Shown here: positions 54,640-64,000 of the stretch, in pieces
Position numbering within the stretch: the first letter of the stretch is position 1
How the letters are laid out: every line of letters starts with the position of its first letter
Assembly: GCA_007844125.1 (NCBI GenBank)
Contig: CM017573.1
Location: 10,018,710-10,082,709, forward strand
Source of the DNA: Sinonovacula constricta
Lineage: Eukaryota > Mollusca > Bivalvia > Cardiida > Solecurtidae
DNA length: 64,000 nucleotides
Direction: 5' to 3'
Program-made: the position numbers and the translations under genes
Notes under the pieces: model-generated
Seen by the model: only the letters and a program-made list of their open reading frames with translations
Databases searched by the model: none
Told to the model about the DNA's origin: nothing

Positions 54640-55570
54640 TATTCTTTTCATATAATATTATTTTAAAATCTATAAATAAGCACAACACAATGGATATTTC
54701 TGCTAAACACAGTTATTGATATCAGAACTGATAAGCATACATGTGAACTCTCCTGATTTGGGAGGAAGAATCCCACTTCTTGGTTCAAAATTTATTTGAA
54801 AAGGTGGGGTGTTTTACACGTATGCAGAAATCTTCCTAATTGGATAATACAGATAACTTGTTTAGAAGAAAATGACAAATCTTCCACTTGCAAGTAAAAA
54901 ACTTTCACTTGCAAGTGAAAATCTCCCACTTTGCCAGTGAAAATCTCCCACTCTGCAAGTGAAAATCTCCCACTCTGCAAGTGAAAATCTCCCACTTTGC
55001 AAGTGAAAATCTCCAATTTTGCAAGTGAAAATCTCCCACTTTGCCAGTGAAAATCTCCAACTTTGCCAGTGAAAATCTCCCACTTTGCCAGTGAAAATCT
55101 CCAACTTTGCGAAAATCTCCCACTTTGCCAGTGATAATCTCCCACTTTGCATTTGAAAATCTCCCACTTTGCGCATTTGAAAATCTCCCACTTTGCCAGT
55201 GAAAATCTGCCACTTTGCCAGTGAAAATCTCCCACTCTGCATTTGAAAATCTCCTACTTTGCCAGTGAAAATCTGCCACTTTGCCAGTGATAATCTCCCA
55301 CTTTGCATTTGAAAATCTCCTACTTTGCCAGTGAAAATCTGCCACTTTGCCAGTGGTAATCTCCCACTTTGCATTTGAAAATCTCCTACTTTGCCAGTGA
55401 TAATCTGCCACTTTGCCAGTGATAATCTCCCACTTTGGCCTAAGAAAAAGTTCACATGGAAGGATGTAATGTGATCTCAACACTAAATGGGAATGTGATT
55501 GCCTTAGATTATAGATAGCTAACTATGCAGCATGGCTTGGATATGAAATACATGTTTGTGATGACAAGGA
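54640..55570 (-). mobile_element. MITE-1 interrupted by MITE-2
   Basis: AAAATCTATAAATAAGCACA and TTTCTGCTAAACACAGTTAT lie before 54735. GATAGCTAACTATGCAGCAT and GGATATGAAATACATG lie at 55510-55560. These are consecutive MITE-1 blocks separated by the expanded MITE-2, and a second MITE-2 follows at once. Confidence 0.65.
54735..55460 (+). mobile_element. MITE-2 with internal 22-bp minisatellite expansion
   Basis: It starts GCATACATGTGAACTCTCC and ends AAAAGTTCACATG. The interior, where the other two copies have two motif units, holds about 24 units of AAAATCTCCCACTTTGCAAGTG (54905-55440). From about 55130 units form a 66-bp trio (TGATAATCTCCC, AAAATCTCCTAC, AAAATCTGCCAC). A 22-bp period leaves all three minus-strand frames open, which explains the three long overlapping ORFs. 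Confidence 0.85.
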
Positions 55571-55571
55571 G

Positions 55572-55781
55572 GCATACATGTTAACTCTCCAACTTTTGGA
55601 GGGAGACTCCCTCTTTCAAGGTTCAAAATTATTTGAAAATGACAGGTGTTTTACACATTTTCAGAAATCACCCTAATTGGAAACAGATAACTTCCTTCTT
55701 TGTTTATATGAAAATAACAAATCTCCAACTTCGCAAGTGAAAATCTCCCACCTTGGCCTCAGGAAAAGTTCACATGTATGC
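55572..55781 (+). mobile_element. MITE-2, compact copy (210 bp)
   Basis: GCATACATGTTAACT and AGTTCACATGTATGC are inverted ends (14 of 15). Between them are CTCCAACTTTTGGAGGGAGA, a TTTATATGAAAATAACAAAT block and just two 22-bp-type units. It probably shows the ancestral form of 54735-55460. Confidence 0.85.
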
Positions 55782-55839
55782 AACATTGCACATTTTTAAG
55801 CTGACCCAACGCATGTTATTGCTAAACATGTATATATGT

Positions 55840-56066
55840 ATATTAAACATTATTGGGCACACTGCATAAAATTTAAATATAAAATTAATATAATATAGAA
55901 AAAGCTGCATTGTAAAATTGTATGATGTTTTAAATATTTTAAAAACTCATGTATTTGTTCTTCTGTGATAATGTTATTTTCACCATTATCTGTTCTTTTA
56001 CATTGTATAGCTACAAATATTGTAAATATTTTATGCCAATAAAATGTGTTCTGTTCTGTTCTGTAT
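55840..56066 (+). mobile_element. LINE-like 3' end with (TTCTG)n tail
   Basis: GCCAATAAAATGTGTTCTGTTCTGTTCTG closes a 3' UTR-like AT-rich stretch. It has the same organisation as the minus-strand end at 46255. Confidence 0.45.
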
Positions 56067-56585
56067 AACAAATGAAGAACATACAGCCAACTTTGTTTCA
56101 TATGGAGTCTGAGTATATAAATACAATTTTAGATATTTGGAGATAAAAAACAACACAAATGGACAAGAAATAATAATAAACAAGAACATTGAATGTAAAT
56201 GTTGATTGTCATATCAATTTATTAGAACTGTGACTGAAATATTGTTTGTTGGCTTTATCATTGCAATAAATTATCCAGTGAAACAAACAAACAAACAAAC
56301 AAGCAAGCAAGGAAACCTGAGATTGGCCTGACACAATTATCGATTCAAGGAACAGCAACCCCGTCACTTCTTATGATAAACAGTAAAATGAGTTATGTCC
56401 CTTCCATATGGCACAAAAAATCATATTGTAAATTATTTTGTGACAGTCCATTTACATTTGAGGTAATGTTTGAGTTGGTTTATGATTAGCGTTGTTATTT
56501 ACCAAGTTATATTGGATTGGATAAAAGATATACTTCATTAAACTGTTGATGTTCATTTTTTTTTAAGTTTAAAAAAAGTTTGATA
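56067..56585. other. No gene recognised
   Basis: The interval contains a short (CAAA)n tract near 56283-56300 and is otherwise AT-rich. Confidence 0.35.
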
Positions 56586-56589
56586 AAAC

Positions 56590-56735
56590 ATAGTGAAGTC
56601 TTCACTGTGTATAGCATGCCATGAACACCTGTTGTAATACCTTACCCTATCACATTACCCTGACAAAAGGCATACAGTTGTAGGACTACCTGTACATTTG
56701 TTTGAGAGCTAGTAAGGGTGCTATACCATTTTATT
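56590..56735 (-). mobile_element. SINE-C body fragment with one partial satellite unit
   Basis: GTCTTCACTGTGTATAGCATGCC, CACATTACCCTGACAAAAGG and GGGTGCTATACCATT match the SINE-C body. The tRNA head is lost. Confidence 0.6.
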
Positions 56736-57548
56736 AACTTTTTTTAAATATTTTTATAACTTTTTACATGAAAATCTTATAAAAATAATTGTTTCAGTTA
56801 TATTGTTTGTCAGAACAGTATAATTATGCATATTTCCTCTTTTTTCGTAGGTAAAGGGACTTTACTCTTTTAGAAAAACTACATTTTTATCTCCCTGGTA
56901 TGTAGGTATTTACAGTTACCGTACAAAACTTGAGATTTTACCACATTTTAGACTTTTGAAATACTTTATTTAAGACTGAAGCATGCGCATTAAATGCAAT
57001 TTAATTGAGATAAGAATTATTAAAAAACAACAACCTTGAGCACATTTTTAGAAAAAAAAACAACAAAAAAAAACAACATTAAAAATAAAGTTTATTATAT
57101 TTCCTATATAAAGTATATGAAAATACCTTCCCACAAAAGAGATAACTAAAACATTTCAAAAACACAACAATAAAATTTACATTAAACATCACAATTTTTT
57201 TTAGAAAAAACAACAACAACTACTAATATGACAAAATATACAATAAATACTAAACAGAATTTGACAAATATTTGTAAAACAGCACCAGTTTATAATTTTA
57301 TTTTCTAACGATTGTATCATTTATAAATACTCTCACAGAGAACATTAAATCTTAACAGTACAATATATAATGGTATATCTAAAATTCACAAAGTACACAT
57401 TCTTTTTCATAAGAACAATTGTTTTCAAAAAATGAAAAACAACAAAGAGAGAATTAACAAATCTAAAAAATATTTAAATAGACAATAAGTTAATAATTAA
57501 CAAAAAATAATTATTTATTAAGACAATAACTTGATAATTGTAATTATT
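56736..57548. other. No gene recognised
   Basis: Very AT-rich DNA with several A-runs and AACAAC words. No exon is seen. Confidence 0.4.
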
Positions 57549-58050
57549 TAAAGATGGTATCTGACAGTTTGGATCAAAAATATTTTCATTAAAAAACATC
57601 TCAATAAACCATTGTTACATGAACAGATCGCACAAAATGATGTTTATTGATGTCCTTCACCTGTCTGAAAAGTAAACCATAATGCCACAATCGTCATTAC
57701 AAACACGTATGTCCTATCTGAGCAACACTGCACAGTAAGCTATTTTTAAACTAAGTAAACCATGTGACAACTTATGTTTTTATTAATTAATGTCATCCGC
57801 AGTGACGTCGATGTCTATTTTAAACAGGAATCCTGAAAGTTCTTATTAATAGATTTGAAAAGAATGAACATTTAAGTGTTGAGTAACGAGTTTTGCAGCT
57901 TAAACATTGAGATACAGTGGACAATCGCCAAAGCGTACACTAAAGTATGATTTTGTTTTTTTGTAGAATTTTGTTTAAATACCCCAAACAGAGGTCAGAT
58001 ATAATTACATGTATTAGATAAAGGCAAACTGTTGGATACCATTTTTAATA
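57549..58050 (+). mobile_element. MITE-1, complete copy (~500 bp)
   Basis: AAAGATGGTATCTGACAGTT and AAACTGTTGGATACCATTTTT are the inverted ends. Interior blocks TATGTCCTATCTGAGCAACA, GTAAGCTATTTTTAAAC and GACGTCGATGTCTATTTTAA are kept. Confidence 0.8.
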
Positions 58051-58429
58051 AATATATTAACAGTTAACTATATCCTCATCACAACAAGATTAGAATGAGT
58101 GCTTTCCCTTTGAGCAAAGAACAGATTGTTAAAAAAAAATATATATTAAAAAATCATGTAAAATTCCAAATCTGAAAATATTTTAGGAAAATGGTTAATT
58201 ACTAAATTTGTTTACAATTTTGTGAAGCAACCAGAAAACCAAAGATGATATGACACCATTCCATACTGTAAATTTTGACCATGCTTCATTTTACCCAACA
58301 GATGCTATGGACAACAAAACCTGGATTCCGACTTGATAAAAAGTCCTTTGTTTTTGCATTATTCCTACATCGCACATATTTTCACAAACATAAGCTTAAA
58401 ATTAATTTAAATACTTATAAAGATATTGT

Positions 58430-59250
58430 TATTAAAAAAAGAAAATGGGAGCATTTGTCCTTTTTGTTTATCGCCTGTTCTTTTGTAGAATTAGGGTGAC
58501 TTCGTACCACTACGATCTCGTGCCAGGAGACTTTGTGCCACTTTCCTGGAGACTTCGTACCACATATATAAATATAGAAGAAAATATCAATGAAACTTTT
58601 TGAACGATTTTCTTTTCCAAAGGTAATGCTTAAATTACTATTAACAATGTTTTTGTAATATTTTTATTGAACAATGAAATGAATTTGTTTTTAGTATTTG
58701 ATTCAATAAATGTTCTATGCTAATTTGTCGTTATGTTCATGTTTGCCATTATTTTGAAAAAATAAATAAATAAAAAAGAAAGATGTTTTTCACTTGTTAG
58801 CGCTTATTAGCATTATTTTAAGTCATAATTAAAGACCGACAGTCTTGTTTGAAGAAATAATGAGAAAGAAATAATTGTTTGATGTTTGTCGTAACTTTGC
58901 AATAAGCACTTATTTTATTAAGCTGTACCAAGTGTTTGTCCTATTTTTCACACCAATCTTCTGTAATTACTCATCAATTACTCGCCTATTAATGGGTACT
59001 TAATATGTGCGAAAACATCAATCATCAACGCATAATCACCAATTACATGTCTAATGTGATATTAATGACATCGATAGTGGGTACTTAAAAGGTGCGAAAA
59101 TAAATCCCTATATATCCTATAGGTGGTACGAAGTCTCCAAGAATGGCACGACATTGTAGTGGTACGTGATCGAAGTGGTACAAGGTCTCCGACATCCTCT
59201 TTTGTAGATAATGCAATTACAAACAGTGAAATTTCGTTTTGTTCAAGGAC
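58430..59250 (-). mobile_element. Family-3 repeat split by a foldback element
   Basis: AAGAAAATGGGAGCATTTGT and TTATCGCCTGTTCTTTTGTAGA (to 58489) continue at 59198 as TCTTTTGTAGATAATGCAAT and TACAAACAGTGAAATTTC. Joined, these read like the family copy at 60.1-60.25 kb. The inserted 708 bp is the foldback element. Confidence 0.65.
58490..59197. mobile_element. Foldback transposon, 708 bp, with 11-bp target duplication
   Basis: TCTTTTGTAGA flanks it at 58479-58489 and 59198-59208. Arms of about 80 bp are inverted: left GACTTCGTACCACTACGATC, TCGTGCCA and TGGAGACTTCGTACCAC (to 58564); right GGTGGTACGAAGTCTCCA, TGGCACGACATTGTAGTGGT (59124-59165) and beyond. The interior is AT-rich without an ORF. 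It lies 70 bp beyond the dehydratase stop codon, so it may form part of that gene's 3' UTR. Confidence 0.8.
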
Positions 59251-59267
59251 ATCCTGACAGAATCAGT

Positions 59268-59357
59268 CTACCAACCGCTAACAGGCTTCCATGTTCCAAC
59301 AATTTTGTCTCCTCGGTGAATATAATACACCTTGTGCAGGCTGGCTGATTGGCACGA
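59268..59357 (-). CDS. DSD: D-serine dehydratase-like protein, last exon
   Basis: On the minus strand the acceptor CTTTTATTTCAG is followed by 29 codons and a TAG. The peptide begins SCQSASLHKVYYIH and ends IVGTWKPVSGW. It matches the C-terminal zinc-binding domain of eukaryotic D-serine dehydratases, where an H-x-C pair binds zinc and the chain ends in a W-x-PV-x-GW. The His is the last codon of the previous exon and the Cys is residue 2 here, giving H-S-C. The exon is phase 0, as required by its upstream neighbour. Minus-strand AATAAA words at 58919-58914 and near 58665 lie inside the foldback insertion and are possible poly(A) signals. Confidence 0.85.
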   Translation of the reverse strand, partial: SCQSASLHKVYYIHRGDKIVGTWKPVSGW

Positions 59358-59399
59358 CTGAAATAAAAGAGATTATTGTTTGTCTTGTGTTACATCACA

Positions 59400-59600
59400 C
59401 AACATCAAAACAACTATGGACATATTGGCAATGGCTAGCTACACACTGGTGAAGGAAGGCATATGTGTAGATAGAACAACTGGTGCAGAGCAGGTCAACT
59501 AGAAGACATCTCCACATTTAAGTTCTTGCCAGGACCGGGACTTAAAGGAGGAGGAATTACAAGTCGGTATCTCTAATGTAAATATCTGGGTAGAACCATC
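59400..59600 (-). mobile_element. Degenerate SINE-B in the dehydratase intron
   Basis: GAGCAGGTCAACTAGAAGAC, CATTTAAGTTCTTGCCAGGA and GGAATTACAAGTCGGTATCT follow SINE-B order with strong divergence. Confidence 0.5.
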
Positions 59601-60029
59601 CATCAGCTGGCAGACCTTACCATATGAAAGATGCGCATGATCTGGGATTTAAGCAAATGGGAGGGGTTTAAGACGCCGAGACCATGACAGACTGCAACAG
59701 ATGTTGGACAGAGTTTAATCTTTGCTTTTATGTATACCATGTATACACATTTATGTATACACATATGAATTTGTTAACCCATTTTTGCAAGCATACAAAT
59801 TATTACTCTTATCTTCAGTAGAATCTGCATTACTTATGGTTCATTTGTTGACACAATTTCTCTCATGCATATGCCATTTTACAGCTTTGTGAAGAAGTCA
59901 CAATTATCACTTCTATCTTCAATACAATCTGCACAACTAAGGGTTTATTTAGAGACTGGTTCAGCCTAGGATCTATCATTATATGCTAAACATACATGTT
60001 TTTAAAAATAAACAAAATAAGGTTAAGTG
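59601..60029. other. Intron sequence, nothing else recognised
   Basis: The interval is part of the intron 59358-61146. It carries a second partial ACCATCCATCAGCTGGCAGA segment, also SINE-B-like, and then AT-rich DNA. Confidence 0.4.
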
Positions 60030-60405
60030 CAAAATCAAATGAGATACATTGGTGAAATGGAAATTGTCTTCCTTGTTAGTTAATATTCAAGGTATTCCAA
60101 AGAGTAGGTACGTCATTTTAGTTGAAATTCTTGGACTTTATCGCCTGTTGTTTTGTTAGATATTGCAATTACAAACAATAAAATTACTTACTTTTGCATA
60201 AATATAAGCTTAAAATCCAGTTAAATACTCCTAGAGATATGTTATTTAAAAAAGAAAATGGAAGTGTTTGTTGATGATGGTTAACCTGGGTATCACAAGA
60301 AAGGCAGAAAAGTCAATATACACTCCATATGGCACAAGCATAAAAACTTGGATATTAATTACCAAGGGAGAAGATTTCCAGTTCACTTATGTACTCCATT
60401 GGTTA
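60030..60405 (-). mobile_element. Family-3 repeat copy in the intron
   Basis: GAGATACATTGGTGAAATGG, AAATTGTCTTCCTTGTTAGT, TTTTAGTTGAAATTCTTGGA and GGTTAACCTGGGTATCACAA mirror the 20.1-20.7 kb copy. Confidence 0.65.
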
Positions 60406-60420
60406 TTGTGATGTATTTAA

Positions 60421-60475
60421 TATAAAATAAAATAAAAAAATAAATAAATAAATAATATATAAAAATATAAATAAA
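60421..60475. repeat. (AAAT)n low-complexity tract
   Basis: AATAAAATAAAAAAATAAATAAATAAATA is simple sequence. The minus-strand 69-codon frame across it is not a gene. Confidence 0.85.
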
Positions 60476-60744
60476 GAGTAAAATTAATCTCCTTCGAATT
60501 CTGGATTCTAATAAAAAATGCCTCTTGTTGACAAAAAATGACAAAACCTGTAATTTGTCTATTTTGCCAATGTGTATAATTGTTTAATTCGATTTCACAA
60601 GGATAAGCAGTTGAACGTGTTCCCAATGGATGGTGTTTGATGTTACCAAAATATCTTTTGGCACTGGAGAGATGGTAAGTAGGAAATTGAGTATTCCAGG
60701 AAGATGGCTGACCCGATGTCAGGTTAATGTAACTGTATTGGGTA

Positions 60745-61055
60745 TCAAGTTTGTTTGTTTATTTGTTTGTTAGTTAATTTAGGTCATCCCACCCAACAGT
60801 ATTTCAGTAATCTAGAGACGGTGTCCACATGAAGCAGATAAAGTGCTGCCTTCATGGCATGATACCACACCCAGTCATATTATCCTGACATTGGGCTTAG
60901 CAGTGGTGGAACTACCCTTATATTTGCCTGAGCGTTATCAGGGGAGCTATACCACTACTATTTTTCACGACTTTGGAATGTCACGGCCCGGGATCGAACC
61001 CGGGCCTCCCGTACCTGGAGACGACACTCTATCGATAGCGCTACCTTGTCCAGTG
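60745..61055 (-). mobile_element. SINE-C with one satellite unit, intact tRNA-like head
   Basis: The minus-strand head is GGACAAGGTAGCGCTATCGA, then a T-arm CCCGGGTTCGATCCCGGG with a perfect stem and B box. The body runs TGACATTCCAAAGTCGTG, ATAGCTCCCCTGATAACGC, AAATATAAGGGTAGTTCCAC to TGGGTGTGGTATCATGCC, followed by ~0.8 of a 101-bp unit. It defines the SINE-C plus satellite composite and lies in the dehydratase intron. Confidence 0.8.
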
Positions 61056-61146
61056 TAACTGTATTAGGTATCAATTCAAAATTACTCAGCATGTTATCAC
61101 AGTTAAGGCAGCATGATATAAAGTCTACACAATATATGTATCTCAC

Positions 61147-61252
61147 GTGAAATGGGTAGAGGAAGAGCCTGGATCCAGTCGGGTATTTGCTGTAGTCTAT
61201 GTCCCCGGATGCTGCTTTTAGCTTTCCAAGCTCCTGCGTCATACCAGCCATC
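61147..61252 (-). CDS. DSD: D-serine dehydratase-like protein, penultimate exon
   Basis: The exon is 106 bp between acceptor GTTTGATTCAG and donor CAC|GTGAGA. One base (G) completes the Gln codon split from the previous exon. The next 35 residues include MAGMTQELGKLKAASGDID and YPTGSRLFLYPFH. The order GHPEL-x-x-x-GMTQE-x-G, then YP-x-G-x-x-L-x-x-x-P-x-H, is characteristic of the D-serine dehydratase / D-threonine aldolase-like fold-type III family. The terminal His is the expected first zinc ligand. Confidence 0.85.
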
Positions 61253-61276
61253 CTGAATCAAACAAAACACTGCAGT

Positions 61277-62470
61277 GATAAATAGCTACAATTTGATCAA
61301 AACGCCGCAGGAATAGTCTAGACCTGAATCTATTTGATGTGATGCAATAAAAACCATGATACATGGCTACAATTTGATCAAAACACCGCAGGAATAGTCT
61401 AGACCTGAATCTATTCAATGTGATGCAATAAAAACCGTGATACATAGCTACAATATGATCAAAACACCGCAGGAATAGTCTAGACCTGAATCTATTCAAT
61501 GTGATGCAATAAAAACCGTGATACATATCTACAATTTGATCAAATCACAGTAGGAATAGTCTAGACCTGAATCTATTCAATGTGATGCAACAAAAACCGT
61601 GATACATGGCTACAATATGATCAAAACACTGCAGGAATAGTCTAGACCTGAATCTATTCATGGCGATGCAATAAAAACCGTGATACATAGCTACAATATG
61701 ATCAAAACACCGCAGGAATAGTCTAGACCTGAATCTATTCAATGTGATGCAATAAAAACCGTGATACATGGCTACAATTTGATCAAAACACCGCAGGAAT
61801 AGTCTAGACCTGAATCTATTCAATGTGATGCAATAAAAACCGTGATACATAGCTACAATTTGATCAAAACACCGCAGGCATAGTCTAGACCTGAATCTAT
61901 TCAATGCGATGCAATGAAAACCGTGATACATAGCTACAATATGATCAAAACACTGTAGGAGCAGACTAGACCTGAAATAATGCACTGCAATTCAATGAAA
62001 ACCGTGATACATACTGGTAGCTAAAATTTGATCAAAACACCGCAGGAATAGTCTAGACCTGAATCTATTCATGGCGATGCAATGAAAACAGTGATACATG
62101 GCTACAATTTGATCACAACACTGTAGGAGCAGACTAGACCTGAAATGTTGCACTGCAATGCAATGAAAACCGTGATACATACCGGTAGCTACAATTTGAT
62201 CAAAACACTGAAGAAATAGACTAGACCTGAAATGTTGCACTGCAATGCAATGAAAACCGTGATACATACCGGTAGCTACAATTTGATCAAAACACTGAAG
62301 AAATAGACTAGACCTGAAATGTTGCACTGCAATGCAATGAAAACCGTGATACATGGCTACAATTTGGTCAAAACACAGTAGGAATAGACTAGACCTAAAA
62401 TGATTCACTGCAATGCAGTGAAAACTGTGATACATAGCTACAATTTGATTAAAACACTGTAGGAATAGAC
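61277..62470 (-). repeat. 81-bp tandem array, ~14.7 units, inside the dehydratase intron
   Basis: The unit includes GCTACAATTTGATCAAAACA, CCGCAGGAATAGTCTAGACC, TGAATCTATTCAATGTGATG and AAAACCGTGATACATA. A 27-codon period keeps the minus strand open in three blocks (95, 146 and 179 codons) with a 27-residue peptide repeat. Right-hand units (62000-62450) are a diverged subfamily. It lies wholly within the intron 61253-63120. Confidence 0.9.
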
Positions 62471-63120
62471 AGTAACATTTTGCCATGATGCACCATAAAT
62501 CAATAAACATGGCAACCATTTGATGCATCATACGATGCAGGCATAATGTGATTCAGTTCTATATTCAGGCCAATTGGCTCTAATTACTGTGTTAAGCAAT
62601 TTGATCGAATTATCAATTTAATTCAATCACAATGGCTTTTACTTAATAGATAATGTTTAAATATAAATATTGCACAGCAAGACCATTTAAATGCCTCCTG
62701 TATCGTAGTGTACATATGACATTTTTGCAGAGATACTTGACTCATATCTAAAACCTCACTATCTATGCACTTCATACGTCTTTTAATGTTTTCGTAATAA
62801 CTGAGCCAAGCAGTGTATTGCTCCTGAGAGACGTCTACACATGACATACATTACTACAAGTAAAGTTCAGAAATACATTTGTATACTAGTTTTTGAGCTC
62901 AAAATGGCTGAAACATATTTTACAAGCATTGCAACACTTATCGACAACACTAGAGTTTGAGGCTCTTGGTGAAATTTCACCCACTGTCCTGGGCGTCTCA
63001 ATCTATGCACACCTATGGACTAGGTAAAAAAATAAATTTAAAATAAAAAAATTATAATAATACAAAATAAATTTGTAAAAAATAATATAAAATAAAAAAA
63101 TAAAAATAAAATGGACCTAC
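62471..63120 (-). other. Intron sequence of the dehydratase gene
   Basis: This AT-rich intron ends at donor GTAGGT (63120-63115). An A-rich AATAAA tract spans about 63026-63110. A 74-codon frame at 62623-62847 is not supported as an exon. Confidence 0.45.
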
Positions 63121-63319
63121 TGCAGCTCTGGGTGGCCTTGTACTGGAGACATTCCCAGTGGCATGTTGAAACGTTGGGTCTGCCCATCTAGACCAATAGC
63201 TGTCCACCCACAATCCACCACAAGGGTCTGCACTTCAGGTTTGTGTGATAGCACAGTGGTGGCAACACGACAAGCAATGTCATCCATTTCGCAAGAACCA
63301 ATAATTACCTGCATGTAAT
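63121..63319 (-). CDS. DSD: D-serine dehydratase-like protein, antepenultimate exon
   Basis: The 199-bp exon lies between acceptor GTCTTACAG (ends 63320) and donor CTGCA|GTAGGT. It begins with two bases of a split codon, then YMQVIIGSCEMDDIACRV, LVVDCGWTAIGLDG and VQGHPEL. The IGSC-x-x-x-D-x-A-x-RV, VDCGW-A and GHPEL words are hallmarks of eukaryotic D-serine dehydratase, an enzyme converting D-serine to pyruvate and ammonia with PLP and zinc. Related D-threo-3-hydroxyaspartate dehydratases share them, so the exact substrate is not settled. The PLP lysine would lie in exons beyond the window edge. Confidence 0.85.
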
Positions 63320-63678
63320 CTGTAAGACATAAACTGACTTATCGAAAGAGCCACTTTAATTGTGCCTGCCACTATTTCAGGGGTAAAGTAGATCTGTTAA
63401 AGGTTGAATTGTCAAAACTACTGGAATTTGATATTTATAATTATGAGCAGTCTTCTTAGGATGTAGTGTTTGTTTTAAGTTATGAGTATAACTGAATAGA
63501 AAAGTGACATATTGTATGCTATTTCATGAAAGTAACTCTGTCAAACCTATCATCTTTATGGACTTTTTTACCATACCATCATACTGGTTCATAGAATTAT
63601 TTTTTTCTCAGTTGAGTTGAGTGACTTTTGTGAAACAAACTTTTCAAGATTTCTCAGCTAAGTAGAATTATGAAGTTA
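63320..63678 (-). other. Intron sequence, no further exon recognised
   Basis: This is upstream intron of the dehydratase gene. I find no further family motif before the SINE-C fragment. Confidence 0.4.
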
Positions 63679-63679
63679 A

Positions 63680-63945
63680 GTATTTCAGTTATCTAGAGAC
63701 TATCTAGTGTATAGCATGTTTGTTTATTGGGTTTATCGTTCAGCCAACAGTATTTCAGTTATCTGGAGACGGTGTCCACTTGAAGCAGATATAGTGCTGC
63801 CTTCACTGTGTATAGCATGCCCCGAACACCTAGCATAATTCCTCACCCAGTCACCTTATCCTGACACCGAGCCAACCAGTCGTGGAACTACCCTTACATT
63901 TCTTGCATTTGCAAGGGCGCCATACCACTACCATTCTTTACGTAT
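63680..63945 (-). mobile_element. SINE-C body with ~1.3 satellite units, head missing
   Basis: TTTCAGTTATCTGGAGACGG and the rest of a 101-bp unit lead into GCATGCCCCGAACACC, CTCACCCAGTCACCTTATCC and AACTACCCTTACATTTC. The tRNA head is absent at 63945. Confidence 0.75.
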
Positions 63946-64000
63946 ATCACATATATCACTGACAGTTTGTGTTTTCTCGAGCAAGTTATATTTTTTAAAT

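Noticed and set aside
54792..55483. Three overlapping ORFs of 147-197 codons
   Set aside because: A 22-bp tandem unit without stops opens all three frames. The peptides share the same cycle and are not a gene.
60980..61055. tRNA gene (perfect T-arm)
   Set aside because: It is the head of SINE-C. The same body and satellite tail follow it as in the other copies, and the D-arm is irregular.
61239..62531. Three ORFs of 95-179 codons as a repeat protein
   Set aside because: They lie in an intron with consistent splice phases on either side, and the repeat is better explained as an 81-bp satellite. It is kept as a finding because the frame is on the sense strand.

Overview
The window looks like nuclear DNA of an invertebrate animal, most likely a bivalve mollusc. 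It is AT-rich and intron-bearing, with very few coding exons in a sea of short interspersed repeats, MITE-like elements, tRNA-derived SINEs and minisatellite arrays. The mollusc call is an inference from the style of the repeats and from the recognised gene; nothing here names the species. I see no bacterial operons, no rRNA genes and no CRISPR array.

Two loci are clearly protein-coding. (1) At 24095-29020, minus strand, one exon encodes a 1641-residue Ser/Thr-rich protein. It has a Cys/basic patch, a long Gln-rich tract, four SUMO-type motifs, basic nuclear signals and a C-terminal helix. It is probably a nuclear chromatin or transcription cofactor, and the family is not identified with certainty. 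(2) At 59268-63319, minus strand, three exons with matching splice phases encode the last ~130 residues of a D-serine dehydratase-like, PLP- and zinc-dependent enzyme. The rest of that gene lies beyond the right edge. Its introns hold an 81-bp tandem array and a SINE, and a 708-bp foldback transposon sits 70 bp downstream of its stop codon.

Everything else that can be recognised is repetitive. Named here for convenience, the families are: MITE-1 (ends AAAGGTGGTATCCGACAGTTTG, about 16 copies or fragments); MITE-2 (ends GCATACATGTGAACT, three copies, one swollen into a 22-bp minisatellite); family-3 (five or more copies); MITE-4 (two copies with 9-bp target duplications, Mutator-like); MITE-5 (two copies); SINE-A, SINE-B and SINE-C (tRNA heads); and a foldback element. 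Fragments of a non-LTR reverse transcriptase, a LINE C-terminus, LINE 3' ends and possible hAT transposase pieces are also present.

Layout: 1-9 kb, minisatellite, MITE-1 and microsatellites; 9-14 kb, SINE-B and tandem arrays; 14-24 kb, dispersed MITEs, many nested; 24-29 kb, the large gene, flanked on both sides by inverted copies of one compound MITE-1; 29-36 kb, MITE-1, SINEs and four tandem arrays; 36-46 kb, SINEs, tRNA-like repeats and transposon relics; 46-58 kb, MITEs, a hairpin satellite and nested MITE-2; 58-64 kb, the dehydratase gene. The most informative features are the rebuilt dehydratase exons, the large unidentified nuclear protein, and several cases where a tandem array appears to have grown inside or beside a mobile element.
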